Part shown: positions 1 through 8,955 of the stretch, one piece after another | Layout: each line of letters starts with the position of its first letter | Position numbering within the stretch: the first letter of the stretch is position 1 | DNA from: Rhizophagus sp. LPA8_4_AMF | Taxonomy: Eukaryota; Glomeromycota; Glomeromycetes; Glomerales; Glomeraceae | Direction of reading: 5' to 3' | Length of the DNA stretch: 41,950 nt | Assembly (NCBI GenBank): GCA_021464525.1 | Contig: JADRCO010000230.1 | Span: forward strand, 1 to 41,950 | Program-made: the position numbers and the translations under genes | The notes under the pieces: model-generated | Databases searched by the model: none | Told to the model about the DNA's origin: nothing | Seen by the model: the letters and a program-made list of their open reading frames with translations, nothing else

Positions 1-165
1 GAAGCTGACGCACAACGTTATAGACGTGACGCTGACGCAGACGCACAACGTTATAAACGTGACGCAGACGCTGAAGCTGACGCACAACGTTATAGACGTG
101 ACGCTGACGCTGACGCACAACGTTATAAACGTGACGCTGAACCATGGGGTAAATTTGGCTATTAA
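1..165 (+). CDS. Kex2-processed secreted peptide precursor, exon 2 (cut by window edge), locus 1
   Basis: Frame 1 is open from the first base to TAA at 163-165. It reads as alternating dibasic sites and Asp/Glu-Ala or Glu-Pro dipeptides: EADA then QRY, RR, DADADA then QRY, KR, DADAEADA then QRY, RR, DADADA then QRY, KR, DAEP then WGKFGY and stop. KR/RR are the sites used by Kex2-type endoproteases. Runs of X-Ala and X-Pro after a Kex2 site are what Ste13-type dipeptidyl aminopeptidases trim in yeast alpha-factor. Predicted products are four copies of the tripeptide QRY and one hexapeptide WGKFGY. The signal-peptide exon must lie left of the window, as shown by the complete paralogues at 3501 and 5815. 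Secreted peptide precursor is a strong inference; the function of the peptide is unknown. Confidence 0.75.
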   Translation, partial: EADAQRYRRDADADAQRYKRDADAEADAQRYRRDADADAQRYKRDAEPWGKFGY

Positions 166-207
166 CGTGACGCAGACGCGGAAGCTAGACCTCCTCCGTT
201 CTATTGA
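166..207 (+). pseudogene. Former last repeat of locus 1, now behind the stop
   Basis: The reading frame continues after the TAA with one more processing unit: R, DADAEA, then RPPPFY and TGA at 205-207. Elsewhere in the same gene the equivalent codon is AAA (Lys of the KR site) followed by CGT, so the TAA looks like a single A-to-T change that removed the last peptide, RPPPFY, from the precursor. Confidence 0.55.
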
Positions 208-850
208 AAATAGCAAAGTGATTAAAATAGCACATTTAGAAGACTTCCCTTATAAAGGATCGTATTTTTGATTTTATTATTTGTTCCATTTTTTATATTT
301 TATAAAATGAAAATAGTCTCAATCATGTGAAATCATGTGATGATCCATATAAAAATAATTTTTGGTTTTTATATATATTTTTTTTTTCAACATTAATTAG
401 ATGATTTAGATTGAAAACAAAATACTTAAAATAAAGCGATTATGTATATTACATGTATGATATATAATAAATAATAACAAATAATATATATATAATATAA
501 ATAAAAGCCATCATTATTATGCCGAAAGGTTGTTGGCTTTGTTGATATTATAAAAGTGATATTTTATTACATTTAAATTAAGCACTTGTGCAGCATTTGA
601 CACGTTGATAAAATATTTTGTAAATTTCATTAAATATTATATTTTTAAATCAAATATTGCTAGTTAATTTTTTTTTTTAGTTTCAAAGGGAAATTTTCTA
701 CTACCTGTAATTTGACCTAATCAATTAAATATAAAAAGTGATATAGTATATAATGACATAAACATTCTATTACTTGATGTAATCAATTCCGATATCAATA
801 ATATAATACTGTATATTAACGTCAAGTTGCTCATCTCATACCAATATTAA
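208..850 (+). repeat. 3' flank repeat of the peptide-precursor unit
   Basis: No gene. The stretch beginning with TCTATTGAAAATAGC, then CCCTTATAAAG, TTTTGATTTTATTATTTG and AATCATGTGAAATCATGTG, recurs after the paralogue at 3501 (about 3765-3960), after the one at 5815 (about 6140-6300) and in part near 4625. It is the downstream part of a duplicated unit containing gene plus flanks. Confidence 0.6.
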
Positions 851-851
851 T

Positions 852-1053
852 TTAACATGATGCAATACAGAAAAACGTGGTAAAAATTACTCTCATTGCG
901 GATCAAAATAATAAGTGGCACTGTTCTTTAATTGTAGATTTTAACATGGCACAATGTAGAAAAACGTTGCAAAATACTCTTGTATTTACTTCGCCTTTCG
1001 TATGAAACAATGTAATTATGAAATAATTTGAAATACGTATTATTTTATATAAA
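852..1053 (+). promoter_or_regulatory. Promoter module of locus 2: two box copies and TATA
   Basis: Two copies of a conserved upstream box, at about 855-890 and 943-1000, contain GCACAATGTAGAAAAACG, GCAAAATACTC and TTACTTCGCC. TATATAAA follows at 1046-1053 and then a GAGAGAGA tract. The same order of elements precedes every other copy of the gene family in this window. Confidence 0.6.
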
Positions 1054-1099
1054 TACTTTAAAGAGAGAGAAAATTACTTTTAAATACAAAGTTAACAGA

Positions 1100-1371
1100 C
1101 AACTAAATACTTATTATTGATTTTGTTTTTACTATTGTTTCAACGGGTATTAATAAACAATTTTTTTTCTTTTTTTTTATTAATTTTAAACATTAACTAT
1201 TAAAACGAAATCTTTTAATTTTATTATAAAAGCTTGGGAGCGGAAGCGTGGATTAGACGGAATGAGGATAAACGGGACGTAGAACCAATAGCAGATTTTT
1301 ATAATAAACGTGACGCAGACGGTTTTGCAATATTGACCGATGTAAATTATAACCCAGAAGATTATAACTAA
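1100..1371 (+). pseudogene. Peptide precursor, locus 2; signal exon degraded, exon 2 readable
   Basis: Bases 1100-1146 align with the signal-peptide exon of the 3501 gene, but the ATG is not present and one A is missing, so exon 1 no longer reads cleanly. A GT at 1147-1148 sits at the conserved 5' splice site. Exon 2 is open from about 1228 to TAA at 1369-1371 and holds GAEAWIRR, NEDKR, DVEP, IADFYN, KR, DADG and a C-terminal FAILTDVNYNPEDYN. The part GAEAWIRRNEDKR aligns with DAEAFIKRNEFKR of the 5815 gene. The phase from exon 1 to exon 2 does not match unless another start is used, so I call it a pseudogene, although the peptide exon is intact. Confidence 0.6.
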
Positions 1372-1883
1372 TTTGCACCCGGAGTGATATCTCCCGGGTG
1401 TTACCACCTATTAATTTTAACTCAGGTGATATCACCTGATTTTTACAATTTAGATTTTTATAGGGTGAAATCACAGCAACAGTCTTCAATAAATACTACA
1501 TACGGTGAAAGTAAAAAAAAAAATATAAAAATATTTTGTAAATCAGATATTAGTTAATATATTATATAAAGCATTCCTTAATTCCAAATATCAAAATAAT
1601 ATATTTTTATTAAACTTTTAATCCATGTTTTAAGTACACTACTGAAAAATGTTGCAAAAATACTCTTGTACTCCTTTAATTTTACGGATGACAGCAGTTT
1701 GAAATAATTATTCATGTTATGTATCATATTCACGGTCTAGCCTCAAATATGAAAATTATCCAAGTTGCTTAGATTTTTAGTTATTTTTCCGTAAATGTAT
1801 CATCTTCACGAAGTTTTTACAGAAATTACGGATAAAATTTTTTACTGTGTATTAGTAATTTAAAGTGGCTTGCTCTTTAAATT
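1372..1883. other. Spacer with a further partial promoter box
   Basis: No gene supported. Near 1640-1700 the sequence GAAAAATGTTGCAAAAAT followed by ACTCTTGTACTCCTTTAAT resembles the upstream box of the family, with no recognisable exon 1 after it. A short imperfect repetition of GGTGATATCACC-like palindromes lies at about 1382-1435. Confidence 0.4.
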
Positions 1884-2040
1884 TTAACAATGGCGCAATA
1901 CTATGAAAAAAAAGACTTTTGCACGACTCCTTTACTTCGCTTCATTTATAATAATGAAAAAAAATACGTATTACTATAAATTCTCTTATATAAATACTTT
2001 GAGAAAAAAATTTCTTTTAAAAACAACTGAAATTATATAT
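1884..2040 (+). promoter_or_regulatory. Promoter module of relic locus 3
   Basis: ATGGCGCAATACTATG at 1889, then CTCCTTTACTTCGC at about 1927-1940 and TATATAAATACTTTGAG at about 1987-2003, match the upstream boxes and TATA region of the 3501 and 5815 genes in order and spacing. Confidence 0.55.
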
Positions 2041-2070
2041 AATATACATAAAATCAACTTGTTTACACAG

Positions 2071-2132
2071 ATGCAAAACCACAAGATGCATTTAATCATA
2101 ATAATCATGATGAACGTGGTGCCGGAGGTTGA
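2071..2132 (+). pseudogene. Relic exon 2 of a peptide precursor, locus 3
   Basis: An AG at 2069-2070 precedes a phase-1 exon whose first residues, AKPQDAF, match AIPQDVF and AEPQDAF in the minus-strand gene at 28570. The frame continues NHNNHDERGAGG and ends at TGA 2130-2132. The promoter module is present upstream, but the signal-peptide exon is missing: fewer than 40 bases separate the usual pre-ATG sequence from the splice acceptor. The copy is therefore a relic, apparently made by deletion of exon 1 and most of the intron. Confidence 0.5.
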
Positions 2133-2690
2133 TTATGATATTTTATATACAACATTTGATCTTTTTTTTTTGGACTTAGTATAAAATTTGACACAATAAA
2201 TTAGGTAAATTTAAATTTCCTAGTATTATATTACTGTTAAATGATTTTACATAAAAAGGTCTCCTTTTATATGATAATGCCTGGTGTGAAGGCTATTCCC
2301 TTTTTTGGATACTGACCGAAATTATCTTAATTCCGACTCGTACAGCTAATAGTAAATTTTTTTTGGCTGCCTCTGATATATTTCGTCTTTATTTGGTCGA
2401 TAATAAATCATTTTTGATTAGTTCATACAATAAAATCGGTTTATTTAACTGTGCATCAAATACTATATTTTATTGTAATTGTATATACTGTATTTTCGAA
2501 CCCGATGTTGAAATAAAATAAAAGTGATTATACATATTGAATGCGTGATAATTATTATATAATAAATAATAACACATAATAAATATATAATATAATTGAA
2601 ATAAAGTTATTTTAAGAATTTATTATATTTTATTCCACCTGTTTTTAGAATTAATAAAAAAATCAATAAAATGATTTCTATCATATTTAC
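2133..2690. repeat. Intergenic repeats between relic locus 3 and duplicated unit A
   Basis: No gene. Positions about 2270-2400 (including CGTACAGCTAATAGTAAA) recur around 38190-38340 near the right end. Positions about 2440-2600 (TTTTCGAACCCGATG and an AT-rich ATAATAAATAATA tract) recur at about 4370-4470, 4940-5070, 6590-6670 and, inverted, at about 29700-29890. Confidence 0.45.
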
Positions 2691-2872
2691 TTTGACCAAT
2701 TTGACCAATTTGATTAAATATAAACTTAATGAGAAATATGTAATTTAATTTAAATCAAACAGAAATTTGGGTAGTATTTTTACCCCTTTTAAAATAAAGT
2801 TTTACCTTTGTTTGGATTTACTATAAAATATGACCAATAAATTAGTTAATTAAATAAAATGTGCCTAAAATT

Positions 2873-3022
2873 CAATGTCTGACAACTTCCTGACAGGACA
2901 TTTTCCCGATAGCCTAACCCCGGCCGTTTGTTCACGTGTTAGTGCATAACTCTGCATAACTCTGGCCAAACCTGTCGGGCAAATGTCCTGTCGGGAAATC
3001 GTACGCCGGGAAATCGTGGTGT
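2873..3022. mobile_element. Short inverted-repeat element inserted in unit A
   Basis: Unit B carries the uninterrupted flanking sequence (TGCCTAAAATT followed directly by ATGTTATATAG at 5341), whereas unit A has about 150 extra, GC-richer bases at this point. The insert ends resemble inverted repeats: CCTGACAGGACATTTTCCC near the left and, reverse-complemented, CCCGACAGGACATTTGCCC near the right. No coding capacity, so it is best read as a non-autonomous DNA element. Confidence 0.6.
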
Positions 3023-3151
3023 AACCCTATATAGTATATATTCAACATAAAACGCTCTTTTACTTGACTAATATAAATTTTAAATTTTAATGTTTTCAAA
3101 GCTTTTGACACATATTTCGAGTTGTTGATTCAAGTTACTCATTCTAATTTA

Positions 3152-3409
3152 GCATGGCGCAGTGTATAAAAACGTGGCAAAAATACTCTTTATATACGCC
3201 TCCATTACTTCGCCCTTCACAATTTTACAGATGACTGTAATTAATGGCATCAAAATCTCGCATTTTCGAGTGGCTCTGCTTTTCAATTATGGCGCAATGT
3301 AAAAAAAAGTGGCAAAAAATATTCTTGTGCGTCTCCTTTACTTCGCCTTCATTGATAATTATGAAATAATTTGAAGTACATGTTACTATAAAAATTTTTC
3401 TTATATAAA
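3152..3409 (+). promoter_or_regulatory. Promoter module of locus 4 (two boxes plus TATA)
   Basis: Box 1 (about 3152-3222) has ATGGCGCAGTGTATAAAAAC, GTGGCAAAAATACTC and CCATTACTTCGCCC. Box 2 (about 3288-3352) has ATGGCGCAATGTAAAA, GTGGCAAAAAATATTC and CCTTTACTTCGCC. TATATAAA at 3402-3409 is followed by CACTTTGAGAAAGAGAGAG and lies 92 bp before the ATG at 3501. The pair of boxes is kept in the 5815 gene and in the minus-strand gene 23 kb away. Confidence 0.7.
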
Positions 3410-3500
3410 CACTTTGAGAAAGAGAGAGAAAATTTTTAAACAAATTAGAAAATAACGAATTAAAAATTGACCAGTATATCACGAAAAAAAAACTGGAATC

Positions 3501-3715
3501 ATGCAATTAAAATACTTATTGTTTATTTTTGTCTTTATTACTATTGTATCAGCGGGTACTAATAATTTCTTTATGCTAAAGTATTTTTTATTAATTTTAT
3601 GACTATTAAAATGGAATCTTCTAATAATATTATAGAAGCATTTAAAAGACGTGACGCAGACGCAGAACCACAAGAAGGCGACTCTACATTTCATTTATGG
3701 GAGAGAGTAAATTAA
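3501..3715 (+). CDS. Alpha-factor-like secreted peptide precursor, locus 4 (44 aa, spliced)
   Basis: Two exons, 3501-3555 and 3636-3715, are joined over an 80-bp GT-AG intron in phase 1. Exon 1 encodes the hydrophobic signal peptide MQLKYLLFIFVFITIVSA. After splicing the protein runs EAFKRR, DADAEP, QEGDSTFHLWERVN and stop at 3713-3715. Kex2-type cleavage after KRR, then dipeptide trimming of DA, DA, EP, would release QEGDSTFHLWERVN. The layout (signal, dibasic site, X-Ala/X-Pro spacer, C-terminal peptide) is that of fungal pheromone precursors, but with one copy per precursor and no glycosylated pro-region. The splice junction restores frame exactly, which supports the model. The receptor and role are unknown. 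Confidence 0.8.
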
Positions 3716-4869
3716 AAGGATCAGAAGATTACAGAAAAGCAAATTCTTTCATAATATATATATATATATTATTGAAAATAGCCAAGTAACCACACATTCA
3801 GAAGTCTCAATTACTTAGTCCCTTATAAAGATTGTATTTTTGATTTTATTATTTGTTTCCATTTTTTATGTATATATTGAAAAGTTATTTTAATAAAAAT
3901 GAAAATACTGTAGTCTTGTAGTCTCAATCATATGATAATCAAAAAAAATAATCTTTGATTAAAAAAATCATCAGTTATAGAGTGTGAACTTATTAGTCTG
4001 GAGCGACTACAGAATTCTAGATGTGATGACACAGAATATCCCATTGTCCGCCCACTCGATTAGTTCTGGCATTGCACATTCAGCTTTCTTGGTAATTTTT
4101 TTATCTGTTGTAACTTTCACCAAATAATCTGATAATTTATCTGTACTTACTTTTTTTAAACAAATCTCAATACCCATATTGTCAATATGATCTCCCCGGC
4201 CAAAAGAATTGAAATAATGGTTCTCGTCACGTGGTCAGTAAAAATTATAAACAACGGTTCCGTTCCCTAGTTTAATAATAAAATCGGTTTATTCAATTGC
4301 ATGTTAGATTCATTTTTTGACTAATAAACAATTTTAAATTTTTTTTTTTTTACCGATAACTGCATACTTTCGAACTCGATTTAGATTGATGCAATGATAA
4401 AACAAAATAAAATAAGTGCGATTATACGTATCACATGTCATGATATATAATAATAAATATATAATATATTCTTATTTTTATTTCACCTTGTTTTAGAATT
4501 ATTAAAAAAAAAATCAATGAAATTGATTCTATTCTTTTGATTAATTTGATTCGATTTGATTCAAACTCAAATTTAAATTTATAAATTGAACCGATTTGAA
4601 TCCGAACCTAGTTTGATTCGATTTAACCTCAATCATGTGAAATCATGTGATGATCTTATGTCGGTAAAAAACAATTTTTGTTTTTGTATATTTTTATTCA
4701 ACATTGATTAGCAGTCCGAAGCAACTACAGAATTCTTGACATGATGATTCATGATGATTCAGAATGTTTCGTTGTCCGCCCGCTTGATTTGTTCTCAATG
4801 ATCTCGGTAAAGAAAGTATTCATGATTTACCATATTGTCAGTTTTCTTCATGAGTCGATATCAAAATCA
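3716..4869. repeat. Downstream flank of unit A
   Basis: No gene supported. The stretch is the 3' flank of the duplicated unit: the 3765-3960 part matches 190-370 and 6140-6300; about 4225-4450 matches 6465-6660; 4620-4700 repeats the AATCATGTGAAATCATGTG part again. A (TA)n run lies at 3756-3769. Confidence 0.5.
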
Positions 4870-5477
4870 TGTTTGACAATAAAATCGGTGTGTATCGAAT
4901 ATTATTAACTAGTTTTATTTTTTTACAGTATCGGTAATTGTGTATATTTTCGAACCAGATTTAGATGATTTATATTGATGCAATGATAAAATAAGGTAAG
5001 ATAAAAGCAATTATACATATCAACATGGCATGATATAATATATAATAAATATAATAAATAATAATAATAAAAATATAATATAAATAAAAGCCAGAATTTA
5101 TAATTATTAAAAAAAATCCATGAAATTAATCCTATTATAATCACTTTTGACCAATTTGATTCGATTATCATTCAAATTCAAATTTAGATATCAATAAATA
5201 TAAATTTAATGAGAAATATGTAAATTAATTTAAATCAGAAGTTTGGGTAGTATTTTTACCACTTTTAAAATAAAGTTTTACCTTTGTTATGGATTTACTA
5301 TAAAATTTGATTTCAATAAATTAGTTGATTAAATAAAATGTGCCTAAAATTATGTTATATAGTATATATTCAACATAAAACACTCTTTTACTTGACTAAT
5401 ATAAATTTTAAATTTTAATGCTACCAAAGCTTTTGACACATATTTCGAGTTGTTGATTCAAGTTACTCATTCTAATT

Positions 5478-5716
5478 TAGCATGGCGCAGTGTATAAAAA
5501 CGTGGCAAAAATACTCTTTATATACGCCTCCATTACTTCGCCCTTCACAATTTTACAGATGATTGTAATTAATGACATCAAAATCTCGCATTTTCAAGTG
5601 GCTCTGCTTTTCAATTATGGCGCAATGTAAAAAAAAGTGGCAAAATACTTCGCCTTCATTGATAATTATGAAATAATTTGAAGTACATGTTACTATAAAA
5701 ATTTTTCTTATATAAA
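5478..5716 (+). promoter_or_regulatory. Promoter module of locus 5 (two boxes plus TATA)
   Basis: Box 1 (about 5480-5548) is nearly identical to 3152-3222. Box 2 (about 5618-5662) keeps ATGGCGCAATGTAAAA and GTGGCAAAATACTTCGCC but has lost about 20 internal bases. TATATAAA is at 5709-5716, 99 bp before the ATG at 5815. Confidence 0.7.
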
Positions 5717-5814
5717 CACTTTGAGAAAGAGAGAGAAAATTTTTAAACAAATTAGAAAATAACGAATTAAAAATTAACCATATACAGTATATCACGAAAA
5801 AAAAAACCGGAATC

Positions 5815-6075
5815 ATGCAATTAAAATACTTATTGTTTATTTTTGTCTTCAGTACTATTGCTTCAGCGGGTGGTACTAATAACCGATTTCTTTTTATGCT
5901 AAAAGTTTGTTACTTAAATATTAGCTATTAATATGGAATTTTCTAATAATATTATAAAGTGATAGTGCACGATAAACGTGACCCAGACGCAGAAGCATTT
6001 ATAAAACGAAATGAGTTTAAACGTGACGCAGATGCAGAACCACAAGAAGGCGACTCTACATTTCATTTATGGTAG
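5815..6075 (+). CDS. Alpha-factor-like secreted peptide precursor, locus 5 (55 aa, spliced)
   Basis: Exons 5815-5872 and 5966-6075 are joined over a 93-bp GT-AG intron in phase 1. The signal peptide is MQLKYLLFIFVFSTIASA. Exon 2 reads VHDKR, DPDAEA, FIKR, NEFKR, DADAEP, QEGDSTFHLW and TAG at 6073-6075. It has one more processing block than its neighbour at 3501, and the C-terminal peptide stops at Trp: the next codons, in neighbour order GAG AGA, read TAG GGA here, so ERVN is lost. Predicted products are FI (flanked by KR), NEF and QEGDSTFHLW. Paralogue of 3501-3715 in tandem; the intron 5' site is GTACTAA in both. Confidence 0.78.
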
Positions 6076-6916
6076 GGAGTAAATTAAAAGGATCAGAAGA
6101 TTGCAGAAAAGCAAATTCTTTCATAATATATATATAATATATATTATTGAAAATAGCCAAGTAAATGCATTCAGAAGTCTCGATTACTTAGTCCCTTATA
6201 AAGATTGTAATTTTGATTTTATTATTTGTTTACATTTTTTATGTATATATTGAAAAGTTATAAAATTTAATAAAAATGAAAATACTGTAGTCTCGAACAT
6301 GCAAAATCATTTATTATCAGTTATAGAGTACTTGTAAAACTTATTAGTTCGGAGCGACTACAGAATTCTAGATATGATGATTGACGACACAGTATGCCTA
6401 GTTGTCTGGCCACTCGATTAGTTCTGTCATTGCAAAAGTACTCATGATTTCGGTTCTCGTCACGACGTCACGTGGTCAGTAAAAATTATAAACAACGGTC
6501 CGTTTAATAATAAAATCGATTTATTCAATTACATGTTAGATTCATTCTTTGACTACTAAACATTTTTAATTTTTTTTTACCGATAACTGCATACTTTCGA
6601 ACCCGATTTAGATTGATGCAATGATAAAAACACAAAAAATGACACATCATATGCATGATGTAATAAAATAATAGACAAATTTAAATATATTCATATTATA
6701 CCTTATGAACTTATTTATTCCACTCGTTTTAGAATTATTGGAGAAATTATTTCTATTATAATCTTTTTCAATTTGAAAGTCTTAATACTAATAATGAATT
6801 ACAAATTACAACTATCATTGACATTAGGATAAATTATTTATTTCTTTTTTCAGCCTTAACATATCCCGTACGACTAAGTAAACTTATTCATCAAATGTGC
6901 CTAAATCGCAACTATT
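6076..6916. repeat. Downstream flank of unit B
   Basis: No gene. Up to about 6660 this matches the 3' flank of unit A. Beyond that the similarity fades into AT-rich sequence in which I see nothing. Confidence 0.5.
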
Positions 6917-7323
6917 ATTTAATTGCCGATTCGTCCGAGGATCAGCACTGTCGGGGCAAAAATTTAACGTTTCGCACGTTTAATTAGCAATAAATACACA
7001 AATACTAAAATTACGAAAACTCGATGATTTCTTGAAAATATATGCAAAAAAAAAAACTTAAGAAAAAAAGCTAAAAAAAAATATATTATTGTAAAAAGTT
7101 GCGTTGCGTGTCAGATTTCATGTTTTTGCATGATTTATTAACCAAAAAATTACGAAAAATCAAATAATTTACTTATAAAAATCGTATCATATATGCCAAA
7201 AAATCTCAAGTAAAAATAAATTTTAAAAAAAATTATATCTTTCATTATTGTAAAAAAGAGTTTGTATTGTACGCTCATCAAATTTTATGATAGTACCGTT
7301 CTTATCCGAATCGGCAATTAAAT
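6917..7323. mobile_element. 407-bp element with perfect 17-bp inverted ends
   Basis: ATTTAATTGCCGATTCG at 6917-6933 is the exact reverse complement of 7307-7323. The interior holds no coding sequence, only A-rich tracts and a repeated TTGCATGATTTATTAACC-like segment. Best read as a MITE-like non-autonomous DNA transposon; no clear target-site duplication seen. Confidence 0.5.
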
Positions 7324-7401
7324 TTCATACCTCAGGGCTTAGGTCAGGCCAGGAATACATATTTTTAATTCCGGGCCGGACTTTGGAGCTTGAATTCGGC
7401 A

Positions 7402-7402
<1 letters not shown>

Positions 7403-7442
<40 letters not shown>

Positions 7443-7447
7443 TATAT
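7403..7447. repeat. (TA)n microsatellite
   Basis: An alternating TA run of about 45 bases with one C interruption near 7437. Confidence 0.9.
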
Positions 7448-8955
7448 TCTCGTGAAATATACAAGAATAAATTGATTACACAAACCTTAGACGCTCTTTA
7501 TGGTATTTAATATTTTGAGAAATTAAATCGGTAATTTTGATCAAACGCGTAATATCAAAAGTAAAAATCGGTTCACGTATCCTTTTCAATTATTATATAA
7601 CGTAAAAGTACGAATTATTATAAAACTCTAAATCTATTTATACGATCAAGCAGGAATAATGTAATTTTTTGAAATTGAGAATAATAATTTTTTTTTGAAA
7701 AGCAATATTTATAAATCAAAAATACAATATGATACCTAGTTTTAATAATTTAAACGTCACTTTTTTTATGATTAGTGGCGCAATAAGTTACGTAATGTTT
7801 ATTTTTAGTGATGATGGTAATCTTTTAAAGAAGATTTTATAGCAGATTTGGAATTTTTGTATAAATTAAATGGTGAATTAACATATGATCGGTTAGTATA
7901 GAAAAAGAATTAATATTCTATTAATTTGAATACATCCGAATAAAAAATTATTTTTTTTTGACTAGTTCATTTGTTACCGTAGATATTTTAGATAAATCAT
8001 GCACGTATTTTTTTTTTTTTTCTTATCGTTATCAAACGAGGCAAAGCGACATCGAAAAAAAACAAAGAATTGTATATGCAATATACAATAATTTTAAGTA
8101 ATAAATAAATAAATATTTACTGTATGCAAAATTACACGTGACTATTAATGATTATACGTTACACGTGTTGGATAATTATCAAGAATACATTTATATATAT
8201 GTTATAAATACGGACAGAATGAAGAATAATGATAACCGTATGTAATACTTACTATAAACAAATTCATTTAAAAACGACAACACATGATAAAGGAAGGACT
8301 TATTTTTTTTTTTTATACGGTACAATACTAAATTTGAAATTCCGCGCAATTTTTTTACAAATTAGCCACGCTTCAACAGATATTGTCAACAAAAAAAGTT
8401 AAATCATATGATTCTGAACAAATTAAAAAAAGATCCGCAAAAACAAAAAAAAGAAATATTTCTTTTCCCAACACAGTAATTTCTTTTTTTTTTTTATGAT
8501 TATTTTGTTAATGATCACTCATCACAATGATTTATTTGTGGCAAATTTTTATGAAATCCACGCCCTTTTTATGTATGCACGATTGATTATGATATATTAT
8601 GACATTAGTAAGTTTTATGTAACTCAACACACCTTACATAATTGTTAATTCAGTTTTGAGGCTTTGAAAATAAAAAAAAATTAATTTATAAAAATTAACA
8701 ATGATAAAAGAAAAAAAAAAATCCGGTTGATATATTAAGCCCAATAAATAATTCGCACACAGCCACCATTTTATAATTATTCGATGCTTTTACATTTAAA
8801 GAATTTTTTTGACACAATTTTTTACTTTTTTTTAATCGAAAAAGAATATAAGGTTATGTAAAAAAAGCCTGCGCCAGTTAAAAATTATCTTTTTTTCTTT
8901 TCGTCTTTTTTCTTTTTTGAAACGAAAGTCAATACATACATATAAAATAAAAATA
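7448..8955. other. AT-rich intergenic region
   Basis: No gene or recognisable element. Long T and A homopolymers dominate. The last 70 bases before the ATG at 8956 are pyrimidine-rich (TTTTTTCTTTTCGTC), common upstream of fungal start codons. Confidence 0.5.

Larger units (their letters stand above)
2440..6650 (+). repeat. Tandem duplication of gene-bearing unit (A and B)
   Basis: Unit A (roughly 2440-4870) and unit B (roughly 4870-6650) align along most of their length: upstream flank, promoter boxes, exon 1, intron, exon 2 and downstream flank. The closest agreement is about 3025-3960 against 5355-6300. Differences include a 150-bp insertion in A at 2873, loss of part of the second promoter box in B near 5645, and extra bases in the B intron and exon 2. 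Boundaries are approximate because flanking AT-rich repeats blur them. Confidence 0.7.

Noticed and set aside
26-271. Open frame of 81 codons across the left edge
   Set aside because: It is an out-of-frame reading of the same repeated DNA; frame 1 carries the dibasic and dipeptide pattern shared with the paralogues.
1903-2184. Open frame of 93 codons on the plus strand
   Set aside because: It covers the promoter module and a shifted reading of the relic exon 2; no domain and no conservation in the parallel units.
3225-3694. Overlapping minus-strand open frames, repeated at 5553-5816
   Set aside because: They are antisense to the promoter and the peptide gene. Their apparent conservation is due only to the tandem duplication.
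8917-8955. N-terminal extension of the 8956 gene
   Set aside because: It would need a TTG start; the ATG at 8956 gives a proper signal peptide.
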